IMG/VR virus record: IMGVR_UViG_3300010373_000111
Span: 1-28,938 of that record
Source: a virus
Strand: one strand, 5' to 3'
Length of the DNA stretch: 28,938 nt
The notes under the pieces were generated by a model. The model had not been told where the DNA came from and ran no database searches. It saw only the letters and a program-made list of their open reading frames with translations. This document shows, in pieces, positions 13,795 through 21,377 of the stretch; position 1 is the first letter of the stretch; each line of letters starts with the position of its first letter. The position numbers were made by a program, and so were the translations under genes.

Positions 13795-14643
13795 ATGGCA
13801 CTGCAACTCATCACGCCGCCGACGGCCGAGCCGATCGACCTCGCCGATGCCAAGCTGCATTCGCGCGTGGACATTCCGGATGATGACGCCCTGATGGGTG
13901 CCATGATCGCCGCCGCCCGCAACTTCGCCGAAAACCTGACAACCAAGCAATTGGTGGCGGCACGCTGGAAACAGGTCATGGACAGCTTCCCTGGAGCTCA
14001 TGCCGGTTTCGCGCCATACGGCCGCGCGTTTTCACTGCCAGGCAATGCGATTCTGCTGCGCACGCATCCAGTGATTCAGGTGGTGTCGATCCAATACCTG
14101 GACATGCAAGGCATTGTGCAGACGGTCGATCCCACAACCTATATCGTCGATTACTCCACTGAGCCGGTACGGATCACACCCGTTTTCGGTCAGATCTGGC
14201 CCATTCCTATGCCGCAGATCGGCTCGGTCTGGGTGACGTTCGATGCCGGTTATGCCGCACCGATCAACGCCACCGGCAACAACGTCGCGGTCAGCGGATG
14301 GAAACCACTGACGGTCGGCGACGCGGTCCGTCTGTCCAACAGCGGCGGCACACTCCCGGCGCCCTTGCAGCCGAATACCGATTATTTCGTGCAGTCAGTG
14401 GTATCGCCCGGCGTCTATACGCTGGCAGCCACCGCTGGCGGCGCGGTCATTTCACTGACCACCACTGGCACCGGCACCAGTTATCTCGGCGTGATTCCGG
14501 ACGGCATCAAGGCCTGGATGAAGATTCGGCTGTCCACCATCTACGAGAACCGCGAAGAAGTGGCCATCATGACCCGTGGCAAGATCGACGTACTGCCCTA
14601 CGTCGACCGTCTGCTGGACGGCTTCCGCGTGACGGAATTCTGA
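13795..14643 (+). CDS. head-tail connector (gp6-like) with an inserted beta domain
   Basis: 282 residues, longer than the ~190-210 usual for HK97 gp6-type connectors (TIGR02215-like). The helical N-terminus (IDLADAKLHSRVDIPDDDAL, AARNFAENLTTKQLV) and the beta segment with YLDMQGIVQTVDPTTYIVDY are typical, as is the C-terminal IPDGIKAWMKIRLSTIYENR. Between them, residues ~157-232 are an extra module (VGDAVRLSNSGGTLPAPLQP, NTDYFVQSVVSPGVYTLAAT, GGAVISLTTTGTGTSY) of a kind that recurs in phage virion proteins. The ring it forms joins the portal to the tail completion proteins. The start follows the terminator by 12 bases with little room for a ribosome site. Confidence 0.9.
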   Translation: MALQLITPPTAEPIDLADAKLHSRVDIPDDDALMGAMIAAARNFAENLTTKQLVAARWKQVMDSFPGAHAGFAPYGRAFSLPGNAILLRTHPVIQVVSIQYLDMQGIVQTVDPTTYIVDYSTEPVRITPVFGQIWPIPMPQIGSVWVTFDAGYAAPINATGNNVAVSGWKPLTVGDAVRLSNSGGTLPAPLQPNTDYFVQSVVSPGVYTLAATAGGAVISLTTTGTGTSYLGVIPDGIKAWMKIRLSTIYENREEVAIMTRGKIDVLPYVDRLLDGFRVTEF

Positions 14644-14644
14644 G

Positions 14645-15007
14645 ATGGGCGTCAACAGCTACGTCATCCGCAGCGGTGACCTGCGCCATCGCATCACGCT
14701 CCAGCAGCGAGACACTGGGCAGGATGCCGCGGGGCAACCAGTCAATATTTGGACGTCTCTGTTCGCCAGCTGGGCCGATGTATCGCCGCTGACCGGCCGC
14801 GCGCTGCTATCGGCGGAGGTCATGGCCTCGGCGGTCACGCACGAGATCACGCTGCGCTACCGGTCGGAACTGGCCGCACCGATCAACGTCGCCAACATGC
14901 GCGTCCTGTTCGGCACGCGGGTATTCAACATCCACGCCTGCCTGAACCAGGACGAGCGCAACCGCACAGTCATCCTGCAGGCAGAGGAAGGCCTCAATGA
15001 CGGCTGA
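14645..15007 (+). CDS. head closure / head-tail joining protein (PF05521 type)
   Basis: 120 residues. The signature of the phage head-tail joining family is present: SGDLRHRITLQQRDTGQDAA near the N-terminus, TSLFASWADVSPLTGRAL, THEITLRYRSELAAP, and MRVLFGTRVFNIHACLNQDE followed by ILQAEEG. These SPP1 gp16 / lambda FII-like proteins plug the portal after packaging and form the tail docking face. The start is one base after the connector stop, and the gene overlaps the next by 11 bases, as is usual for this completion cassette. Confidence 0.93.
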   Translation: MGVNSYVIRSGDLRHRITLQQRDTGQDAAGQPVNIWTSLFASWADVSPLTGRALLSAEVMASAVTHEITLRYRSELAAPINVANMRVLFGTRVFNIHACLNQDERNRTVILQAEEGLNDG

Positions 15008-15527
15008 TATCGCCGCGAAGTTCGATGACACCGCCGTGCAAGCGGCCTTGTCGCGTCTGGCTGGACCGGTCGCCATCAGCCTCGCACGTTCCATGGGCGT
15101 GGCCGGTGGCCAGGTGCTGCGCGACGAGGCGAAGTTGCTAGCGCCAGAATTCGACGGATCCACCGCGCTGCTGGGGGGTGCGAACGTCGAACGGCCACCG
15201 GTTCCAGGCAGCCTGCGCGATGCCATCTATTTGGCACACAGCGATACCCGTTCAAAAGGTGCCGAGCAGGTCTATTCCGTGACGTGGAACGCCCGCAAGG
15301 CGCCGCATGGGCATCTGCTCGAATTCGGCCACTGGCGCTACAACGTCATCGTCAGCGGTGTCCCAACAAAGACCAAGCTGGCACATCCGGTGTGGGTGGC
15401 CGCGCATCCATTCTTGCGTCCGGCGCTAGATATAGCCGGTGGTCGCGCGCTGTCGGCCATGCTCGATCGCGGCAAGCAGCGCCTGCCGCAATTGTTGGCC
15501 GGCGCGGGAACCAGTGATGAGCCTTGA
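14997..15527 (+). CDS. HK97 gp10-like tail completion protein
   Basis: 176 residues. Features of the HK97 gp10 family are the N-terminal helix with QAALSRLAGPVAISLARSMG, VLRDEAKLLAP, the beta part PGSLRDAIYLAHSD, and the conserved HGHLLEFGHW followed by AHPFLRPALD. These proteins sit at the head-tail interface (neck) and help in joining. It overlaps the preceding gene by 11 bases and the next by 11 bases. Nothing unusual is seen; the two-residue C-terminal acidic end encodes the overlap. Confidence 0.93.
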   Translation: MTADIAAKFDDTAVQAALSRLAGPVAISLARSMGVAGGQVLRDEAKLLAPEFDGSTALLGGANVERPPVPGSLRDAIYLAHSDTRSKGAEQVYSVTWNARKAPHGHLLEFGHWRYNVIVSGVPTKTKLAHPVWVAAHPFLRPALDIAGGRALSAMLDRGKQRLPQLLAGAGTSDEP

Positions 15528-15870
15528 AGCCACCATGAAAACGCTCCTTGGGCCATTGGTCAGTGGTCGTGTCTATCCCGACGTCACCCCTGACAGCCCT
15601 GTTTTCCCGCTGATCGTCTATCAGCAGGTCGGGGGCGCCGCGGTCGAATATCTGGACGAGACGCTGCCGGATAAGGATCACGCCCGTATGCAGGTGTTCA
15701 TATGGTCAAAAACGCGCCTCGAAGCCTCGCAGATCGCGCGCTCTGCACGCATCGCGATCCTCGGTGCCGGCCTGTCGGCGCAAACCTTCGCAGCACCGAC
15801 CTCGGTGCATGAGGCTGAGATGAAGTTGTACGGCAATCGCACCGATTACGGGCTCTGGTACACGCCCTGA
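15517..15870 (+). CDS. tail terminator protein (DUF3168 family)
   Basis: 117 residues if the ATG at 15517 is used; an in-frame ATG at 15535 would give 111. The family pattern is clear: LGPLVSGRVYPDVTPDSPVF, PLIVYQQVGG, and the later DHARMQVFIWSKTRLEASQI with GLSAQTFAAPTS. DUF3168 proteins are the lambda gpU-like ring that stops tail tube growth and docks the tail to the head. The gene closes the completion cassette and is followed 24 bases later by a terminator hairpin, then by the tail tube gene. Confidence 0.92.
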   Translation: MSLEATMKTLLGPLVSGRVYPDVTPDSPVFPLIVYQQVGGAAVEYLDETLPDKDHARMQVFIWSKTRLEASQIARSARIAILGAGLSAQTFAAPTSVHEAEMKLYGNRTDYGLWYTP

Positions 15871-15894
15871 TCAACCCGTTATCCACGTTTACCC

Positions 15895-15917
15895 AGCCGC
15901 CGCGAGGCGGTTTTTTT
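15895..15917 (+). terminator. intrinsic terminator before the tail tube gene
   Basis: AGCCGCC pairs with GGCGGTT around a GCGA tetraloop and runs into seven T residues (15911-15917). It lies 38 bases before the tail tube start. Confidence 0.82.
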
Positions 15918-15955
15918 ATGCCTGTTCGCCGGGCGCAACCCAAGAGGACATCACC

Positions 15956-16600
15956 ATGTCAGTTTCCGTTCCCAACGGCGCACTGGTCGCCATCGCTTCC
16001 GGTTACGGCACCGCCGTCTCCGTCACTGCCGTCAGCAATGCGGTCGGCGCCGTCGTCACGGCCGCCAATACCTTCGTGGCCGGCGATCTCGTCGAGGTCA
16101 CCAGCGGTTGGTCGCGCCTGACCAACAAAATCCTTCGCGTCGCATCACCCACTTCGACTGATTTCGTGCTGGAGGGTTACGACACCTCCAACACCGCGAT
16201 CTACCCGGCTGGCGGCGGCGTCGGCTCGGTGCGCAAGATCACCGGCGAGACCCAGCTCTCGCAGATCCTGACCTCGGCCACCGACGGTGGTGTGCAGCAG
16301 TTCGTGAACTATCAGTTCCTCGAATCGGAAATGGAAAGCCGCATCCCAACCATCAAGTCCGCGGCCGGCCTGACCTTCGAGGTGGCGGACGATGCCACGC
16401 AACCGGGTTACATCCTGGCCGGCGAAGCTAATGACGACCGCCTGCCGCGCGCCGTCGTGGTGACGCTGCCGAGCGGCTCCAAGATCCTCTACAACGCGTA
16501 CATCAGCCTCAACCGCACCCCGACGTTGACCATCAATGCCGTCATGGCGTCACAGGTCACGTTGTCGCTGCTGGCCGAGCCGATCCGCTACACCAGCTGA
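15956..16600 (+). CDS. major tail tube protein
   Basis: 214 residues from the ATG at 15956 (AGAGGA upstream). The position between tail terminator and tail chaperone genes and the beta-rich sequence are those of a siphophage tail tube subunit. Landmarks are the N-terminal VPNGALVAIASGYGTAVS, the loop GDLVEVTSGWSRLTNKILRV, RKITGETQLSQILTSATDGG, VNYQFLESEMESRIPT and SKILYNAYISLNRTP. The family is the lambda gpV-like group seen in proteobacterial phages, and no C-terminal Ig-like extension is present. It is flanked by terminator hairpins on both sides, suggesting its message is a separate, abundant unit. Confidence 0.9.
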   Translation: MSVSVPNGALVAIASGYGTAVSVTAVSNAVGAVVTAANTFVAGDLVEVTSGWSRLTNKILRVASPTSTDFVLEGYDTSNTAIYPAGGGVGSVRKITGETQLSQILTSATDGGVQQFVNYQFLESEMESRIPTIKSAAGLTFEVADDATQPGYILAGEANDDRLPRAVVVTLPSGSKILYNAYISLNRTPTLTINAVMASQVTLSLLAEPIRYTS

Positions 16601-16607
16601 TCATCGT

Positions 16608-16637
16608 AGCCCGCATGTGCGGGCTTTTCTTTTTTTT
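16608..16637 (+). terminator. intrinsic terminator after the tail tube gene
   Basis: AGCCCGCA and TGCGGGCT form a GC-rich stem (6-7 bp with a short loop) followed by TTTTCTTTTTTTT. It begins 8 bases after the tail tube stop and the T-run ends just before the ribosome site GGGAGAA of the next gene. Confidence 0.85.
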
Positions 16638-16651
16638 GGGAGAAGTGCCTC

Positions 16652-16960
16652 GTGTTCAAAATCAAAGCGGATCCGACGTTCGACGCCGCCCTTACCATCG
16701 TCGGTCAGGGCCGCGAGCAGCAGCTCAATGTCACGTTCAAGCACAAGCCCCGAGCAGATTATGCCGCCATGCTTCAGAAGATCGTTGACGGCAAGCTCGA
16801 AGCTGCCGATGCGCTGCTGCAGCTGGTCGCCAAGTGGGACGCCGATGCCGAGCTCAATAAAGCCAGCATCAAGGTGCTGCAGGACGAACAGCCGGGTTGC
16901 GACTGGGCCATCATCACCGCCTACAGCGAAGCGCTCACGGTGGCGCGCAAGGGAAACTGA
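16652..16960 (+). CDS. tail assembly chaperone, unshifted product (lambda gpG analogue)
   Basis: 102 residues from a GTG at 16652, with GGGAGAA 6-7 bases upstream. It is a small charged protein: FKIKADPTFDAALTIVGQ, then NVTFKHKPRADYAAML, a helix DGKLEAADALLQLVAKWDAD, and GCDWAIITAYSEALTVARKG at the C-terminus. This is the pattern of phage tail chaperones encoded between the tail tube and tape measure genes. The last codons AAG GGA AAC TGA hold the in-frame slippery heptamer GGGAAAC directly before the stop, so a fraction of ribosomes should continue in the -1 frame (next entries). It probably keeps the tape measure in extended form during tail assembly. Confidence 0.9.
   Translation: MFKIKADPTFDAALTIVGQGREQQLNVTFKHKPRADYAAMLQKIVDGKLEAADALLQLVAKWDADAELNKASIKVLQDEQPGCDWAIITAYSEALTVARKGN
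16951..16957 (+). promoter_or_regulatory. -1 programmed ribosomal frameshift site GGGAAAC
   Basis: The heptamer follows the X XXY YYZ rule in the reading frame of the upstream gene (AA G GGA AAC) and is followed immediately by its TGA stop. Lambda uses GGGAAAG at the same point of its G-T chaperone genes. Slipping by -1 leads into the 105-codon downstream frame. Confidence 0.9.
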
Positions 16961-17274
16961 TCGCGGGGGCGGAAGCTCTCTACTGGAAGCCACCGGATCC
17001 TGCGGAATACGTGCCGTTCGGTCTTTCCAAAGAGGACTTCCCGCCTCCGAGCATTGAGCTGTGGCCGGAAAACTGGCCCTCGATCCAGCTATTCACCCAC
17101 ATGTCCACGCAGTGGCGTGTCGGCGGCAGCGGCCCCGTCGGCTTGGACTACAACGTCATTTTTCACGAACTGGACCGCAAGGGTCTTGCCGTCGACGACT
17201 ACGACGACATGCTGGCCTGCATCCGCGTCATTGAAAGCACGGCCCTCGAAGCCATCCACAAGGCGAACCCATGA
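16957..17274 (+). CDS. T-like extension of the tail chaperone, reached by -1 frameshift
   Basis: In the -1 frame translation passes from GGGAAAC straight into LIAGAEALYWKPPDPAEYVP and continues to a stop at 17272-17274: 105 residues added to 102, giving a fusion of about 207 residues. The region shows proline-rich LSKEDFPPPS, WPENWPSIQLF and an acidic helix ELDRKGLAVDDYDDMLACIR. An ATG in this frame exists at 16897 but lies inside the upstream gene without a ribosome site, so independent translation is unlikely. In lambda the gpGT fusion binds tail tube subunits while both forms coat the tape measure. The stop overlaps the tape measure start (ATGA). Confidence 0.88.
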   Translation: MIAGAEALYWKPPDPAEYVPFGLSKEDFPPPSIELWPENWPSIQLFTHMSTQWRVGGSGPVGLDYNVIFHELDRKGLAVDDYDDMLACIRVIESTALEAIHKANP

Positions 17275-20200
17275 CCGGCGAATCCACCAGCGGCTCTCTG
17301 GGCACGGCACGCATTGATGTCACCGTCAATGCTGACACCATGGCGCCTGGCATTGCCAAGGCGCGCACGGCTGTTGCCGGCATGGGCACGGAAGCGGAGG
17401 CGCAATATAACAAGGCCAGCGCAGCGTCGAAAAAATACGCCGACAGCCTATTGCGTCAGGCCGATCTGATCGGAAAATCCCGCGCCGAGCAGATCGCCTA
17501 CAACGCGCAGACGCGTATCGGTGGGGAACTCGGCGCGCAGATTGCGGCCAAGGCACTCGCACAACAGACGGCATTGACGGGTGCTGCCGGCGCAGCAAAG
17601 ACGCTCGCGAACGAGCTAAACTCCTTCAGCGACGCCCAGCTATTCAAGATCAATAATTCGCTGGGCACGTTCAAGAAGCAGGCAGCAGAAGCAGCAGCTG
17701 CCGGCTTGGCTGCCGTCGGCGAAAGCGATGCGGAGCAGGCTGCCCGCCTATCGGCCATGGTCAAGGCCAGCGCCGCCGAGCAGATCGGCGCGAATACTGC
17801 TGTGGCAGAATCGAACGTCGAGGTAGCGGCCAGTGCAACCGCGCGCGCTGAAGCAGAAATAGCTGCCTCTGCAGAAAGCGCCCTTGTGCTCAATGCCGCC
17901 ACGCTGGCCAGGCGGGATGCTTATGCGCGCCTGCAGTTGGCTATGGCTGGCGACCTGAAATCAACCCAAGGCGTAATCGAGGCCGAGCTGGCGCTTGATG
18001 AGGCGATGGCCACCGGTGCCATTACCACGCGGGAACAGGCTGCCTATTTTCTGAAATTGGCCGAAGCCGAGGGTATAGCCACCGTCGCCACCGAAGCCAA
18101 TACCGCCGCGGTGATCGAAAATGCCGCCGCGTTCAAGCTTAGCTCCCGTGCCACGACCGAGCTTGGCGTGGTTTTCGGCGAGCTGGCATCCGGAAATACC
18201 GGACGCCTGAAATACAGCATGTCAGCGCTGGCCAATCAGACCGGATTGCTTGCCAAGCTGATGAGCCTTGTTGGGCTTGTGATCACCGGCATAATCGGCG
18301 CGCTTGGTCTTGGTGTTGTCGCATTCGCCAAAGGGGAGGCTGAAACTGCCGCATTCAACAAATCGCTAATCTTGACCGGCGATTATGCCGGCGTCGCCGC
18401 GGATCAGCTGGCCAGCATGGCGAAAGCCACGAATGGCACGATCGGCACCCAGCATGCTGCCGCAGCAGCTCTCGCCACGGTTGTATCGTCGGGCAAGTTC
18501 GCCGGCACGCAGCTGCAGGTAGTGACTGACGCTGCACTTGAAATGCAGAAATCGACCGGGCAGAGCATCGCCGAGACGGTCAAACAATTTGAGTCACTGG
18601 CCGGCGATCCGGTCAATGCCATCGTCAAGCTCAACGATACTCAGCATTTTCTCACGGATGCCGTCTACGAGCAGATCAAGGCGCTGCAGGATCAGGGTCA
18701 CGCTCAGGAAGCGGCTGACCTGGCCGAGAATACCTATGCCGCTTCGATCGCCAATCGCACGGCCAAGGTCAAAGAAAACCTTGGCACCCTAGAAAAGGCT
18801 TGGGGAAGCGTCAAGAACGCCGCGAGCGAGGCATGGAGCGCCATGCTCAACATCGGCCGCGCCGATGATGCAGACACGCGACTTCTCAAACTGCAGTCTG
18901 CGGCGAATGCGCTCGGCAAGCAGTTGCAGGCTCTCAAGGATGCCCCTGCACTCGGTGGCAGTGGCTACGGCAACCTCGGCAACACCGCCCGCGCGACGGA
19001 AATAGCGCAGCTGCAGGCCAAGTTCGATGCGGCCGTGAAGGCCTATCACACCGAAGAACACAAACAATCGGACGATGGTGCTGCTGCCGACAAGGCTGCC
19101 AGCTTTCAGCGTGCGAACGAATTGGCCATCACACTAAGCCAAGAGGCCGACAAATACGCCAGCGCCGAGAGCAAGCGCGCTAAGGAAATCGCCAAGGCGC
19201 ACGGGCAGGCCAACGAGGCCATCTCCAAGCTCAACGCGGTCAGCGACGCCAAGCTCATCGCGCAGATTCGCGCCAACGAGGCCAAGGTGGTCGCTGGCAT
19301 CGAGTCGCGCGACAAGAAGCCGAAAACGGCAGCCGTTGATCCGTTTTCCGGTCTGGACAAGCTGGTGCAGAATGCGCAGGTATTCGACAATGGCATCGGC
19401 CAGGACAAGGAGGAAAACAAGCAAGTCAAAGACATCCTCGCGATCGTCGATGCGGGCGCAAAGCTGATCGCCAGTGGTCATGATGTGGCTAAAGTTCAGG
19501 CTGAGGTCGCTCTAGGCGTCACCAAGCTAAATGAAGGGTTTGCCAAGCAGGCAGCCCTTCTCGAAACGCAAAACGCGGCGAAGCTCAAGGCTTACAAGGA
19601 TTCGATTACTCAGGAGATCGCGGCACGCCAGCAAGAGAACGACCTGCAAGTGCAAGCCATCGGCATGGGCGCGAAAGAAGCCCAGCAGCTGATGGAGACG
19701 GCGCGCATTCGCACTGAGGTGGCATCGAAGATCGAACAGCTCAACCGGCAGCGCGCGCAGAAGGGTGCGGATACCGAGTTCATTGACGCCGAGATCGCCG
19801 CGCAGAAAGACAGCATCCCGATCCTTGTCAAGCAGGAAGAGGACAAATGGAAGGCCATTGAAGCGGCGGATGCCATCGGCATGAACGGTGTCAAGTCTGC
19901 ACTGGCCAACTTCATGGACCAGCAAAAGAACATGGCCGGCCAGTTCGATCAGCTGACCACAATGTTTCTCGGCGGATTTAGCGATGCGTTCGCCAAATTT
20001 GTCTCGGGCACCGAAACGGCAAAGTCGGCGTTTGGCTCGCTGATCGATACCATGTATCAGCAGGCGCTTAAGTTCATCGCGAACAAGGCGATTCAGGGGC
20101 TGTTCGATTCGTTCTCACAGACGGGCGCCGGCTCTGCCAGCTCAACAGCGGGAAGCTCTGCCGGCGGATGGGGCAGCTTGCTGAGCAACATTGCCAACGC

Positions 20201-20546
20201 CTTCGGCTTCTCGACCGGTCCTGGCGTAATCGGCAGCGCCAATGGGAATGTCTTCAACTCGGCAGGTCTTTCCGCCTTCAGCGGCCAAATCGTCGACAAA
20301 CCGACCATGTTCGCTTTTGCGCGTGGCGCGGGACTGATGGGCGAGGCTGGTCCAGAGGCAATCATGCCGCTGCGCCGCACCGCTGCCGGCAAGCTCGGCG
20401 TCGAGGTATCCGGCGGATCTGCAGGCCGAGCCGTCTCCATCAATCAAACCATCGTGGTGCAGGGCACGATCAATCGCCGCACCGCATCGCAGATTGCCCA
20501 GCAAAGCGCGCGCGAGCAGCGCATCGCGCAGTCAAGGAACGGGTGA
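17271..20546 (+). CDS. tape measure protein, lambda gpH-like
   Basis: 1091 residues, the longest protein in the window; its length sets tail length. It is Ala-rich and helical with long coiled-coil stretches. A hydrophobic segment at about 325-352 (LMSLVGLVITGIIGALGLGV) could span the host membrane during DNA ejection. Next comes the prophage tail-length domain (PF06791-like): AFNKSLILTGDYAGVAADQL, ATVVSSGKFAGTQLQ, FESLAGDPVNAIVKLND, WGSVKNAASEAWSAMLN. The C-terminus matches the lambda tape-measure domain: GGFSDAFAKFVSGTETAKSA, then FAFARGAGLMGEAGPEAIMP from about residue 1015. The start overlaps the chaperone stop. Confidence 0.95.
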   Translation: MTGESTSGSLGTARIDVTVNADTMAPGIAKARTAVAGMGTEAEAQYNKASAASKKYADSLLRQADLIGKSRAEQIAYNAQTRIGGELGAQIAAKALAQQTALTGAAGAAKTLANELNSFSDAQLFKINNSLGTFKKQAAEAAAAGLAAVGESDAEQAARLSAMVKASAAEQIGANTAVAESNVEVAASATARAEAEIAASAESALVLNAATLARRDAYARLQLAMAGDLKSTQGVIEAELALDEAMATGAITTREQAAYFLKLAEAEGIATVATEANTAAVIENAAAFKLSSRATTELGVVFGELASGNTGRLKYSMSALANQTGLLAKLMSLVGLVITGIIGALGLGVVAFAKGEAETAAFNKSLILTGDYAGVAADQLASMAKATNGTIGTQHAAAAALATVVSSGKFAGTQLQVVTDAALEMQKSTGQSIAETVKQFESLAGDPVNAIVKLNDTQHFLTDAVYEQIKALQDQGHAQEAADLAENTYAASIANRTAKVKENLGTLEKAWGSVKNAASEAWSAMLNIGRADDADTRLLKLQSAANALGKQLQALKDAPALGGSGYGNLGNTARATEIAQLQAKFDAAVKAYHTEEHKQSDDGAAADKAASFQRANELAITLSQEADKYASAESKRAKEIAKAHGQANEAISKLNAVSDAKLIAQIRANEAKVVAGIESRDKKPKTAAVDPFSGLDKLVQNAQVFDNGIGQDKEENKQVKDILAIVDAGAKLIASGHDVAKVQAEVALGVTKLNEGFAKQAALLETQNAAKLKAYKDSITQEIAARQQENDLQVQAIGMGAKEAQQLMETARIRTEVASKIEQLNRQRAQKGADTEFIDAEIAAQKDSIPILVKQEEDKWKAIEAADAIGMNGVKSALANFMDQQKNMAGQFDQLTTMFLGGFSDAFAKFVSGTETAKSAFGSLIDTMYQQALKFIANKAIQGLFDSFSQTGAGSASSTAGSSAGGWGSLLSNIANAFGFSTGPGVIGSANGNVFNSAGLSAFSGQIVDKPTMFAFARGAGLMGEAGPEAIMPLRRTAAGKLGVEVSGGSAGRAVSINQTIVVQGTINRRTASQIAQQSAREQRIAQSRNG

Positions 20547-20558
20547 AGCCGCAGGAGG

Positions 20559-21269
20559 CTACCTTTCCGTGTGCACAGGCCGGCACTGGACGCCCTCGCA
20601 TGCAATGACTAGGCGGTGACTGCCGCAGTTCGCGACGAATTCACCACCGCCACGCGAAGAAACATCACCGCAGCCTTGTGAGGTTGATGCGCGTTGGGCG
20701 GAAAGCACAACCGCCGCCAAATCTGGCGCGATTGCATGACTTTCAGCCGGAGTGGCGGGCTGGATTTCAGCGGTGGCGCGAGCTTCGCCGCCGGACACTG
20801 AGGCTAGCTGCGGAAGCTTGTATTTACCTCTTATGGATTTCGATATGAAGTCCGCGTCGAGATCGCCGGGCTGCAGTTCATGGTGGAATCTGGCGGTTAC
20901 TTTCCCGGTAGGGAAGTTGAAGGTAAGGGGGATGGCTGGCACACCTGTCGTGTACATGCCATTACCCGTAAAGGTGGTGTGCGCATATCCAGCAACGTAC
21001 GCGGTCGAGCTGACATTGCTCGTAGTCATGCCGTCAATGTGGATGAAGCGGTAACCATTGGTAAGCGCTAGCTCAGCTGCGTGAAGAACGGCGTAGTCGG
21101 AGGCCCTTTCGTCACTGGTATACCCATTCCCCTTGAAGATGATTTGGGCAACGTCTGGCGCCAGCATGGTTTCACTGAAGCCTCCGCCTCGCCAAAATCC
21201 TTTGGGGCCATAGGATGTGGCACAACCAACCAACAGGCCAATGGCCGCGATGATCACCAGCTTCCACAT
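20559..21269 (-). CDS. outer-membrane-type lipoprotein, CC0125/CC1285-like (prophage cargo gene)
   Basis: 236 residues on the strand opposite to the tail genes. The start at 21269 is supported by AGGGGGA 7 bases upstream. The N-terminus is a lipoprotein signal with lipobox Leu13-Val14-Gly15-Cys16 and Ala after the cysteine, which favours outer-membrane sorting. Residues ~25-75 (GFSETMLAPDVAQIIFKGNG, YTSDERASDYAVLHAAELAL, GYRFIHIDG) resemble the CC0125/CC1285 lipoprotein family of Gram-negative bacteria. The C-terminal ~45 residues are Cys/Gly-rich. Lines 20941-21000 and 21121-21180 have 31 G+C of 60, below the head genes. It is probably a cargo gene expressed in the lysogen, changing the envelope; superinfection exclusion is one possibility. 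Family is fairly sure, function inferred. Confidence 0.82.
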   Translation of the reverse strand: MWKLVIIAAIGLLVGCATSYGPKGFWRGGGFSETMLAPDVAQIIFKGNGYTSDERASDYAVLHAAELALTNGYRFIHIDGMTTSNVSSTAYVAGYAHTTFTGNGMYTTGVPAIPLTFNFPTGKVTARFHHELQPGDLDADFISKSIRGKYKLPQLASVSGGEARATAEIQPATPAESHAIAPDLAAVVLSAQRASTSQGCGDVSSRGGGEFVANCGSHRLVIACEGVQCRPVHTER

Positions 21270-21297
21270 GTCAAGTCCCCCTTTGTGATGGTCTGAG

Positions 21298-21325
21298 AAT
21301 ATCGCGCTCCATCCGATATCGGCAA
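21298..21325 (-). promoter_or_regulatory. possible promoter of the lipoprotein gene
   Basis: On the minus strand TTGCCG (21325-21320) and GATATT (21303-21298) are 16 bases apart; each matches consensus at 4 of 6. Transcription would start near 21291, about 20 bases before the ATG and just ahead of the AGGGGGA ribosome site. Weak but well placed. Confidence 0.35.
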
Positions 21326-21338
21326 CAACTGATTCAAA

Positions 21339-21362
21339 GCCTCGCATCTGCGGGGCATTTTT
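21339..21362 (+). terminator. terminator-like hairpin before the tail-tip genes
   Basis: GCCTCGC pairs with GCGGGGC (one G-U pair) around an ATCT loop and is followed by ATTTTT. It is 15 bases before the next plus-strand start and lies upstream of the lipoprotein promoter. Confidence 0.65.
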
Positions 21363-21377
21363 ATGGGCGAATGAAAC

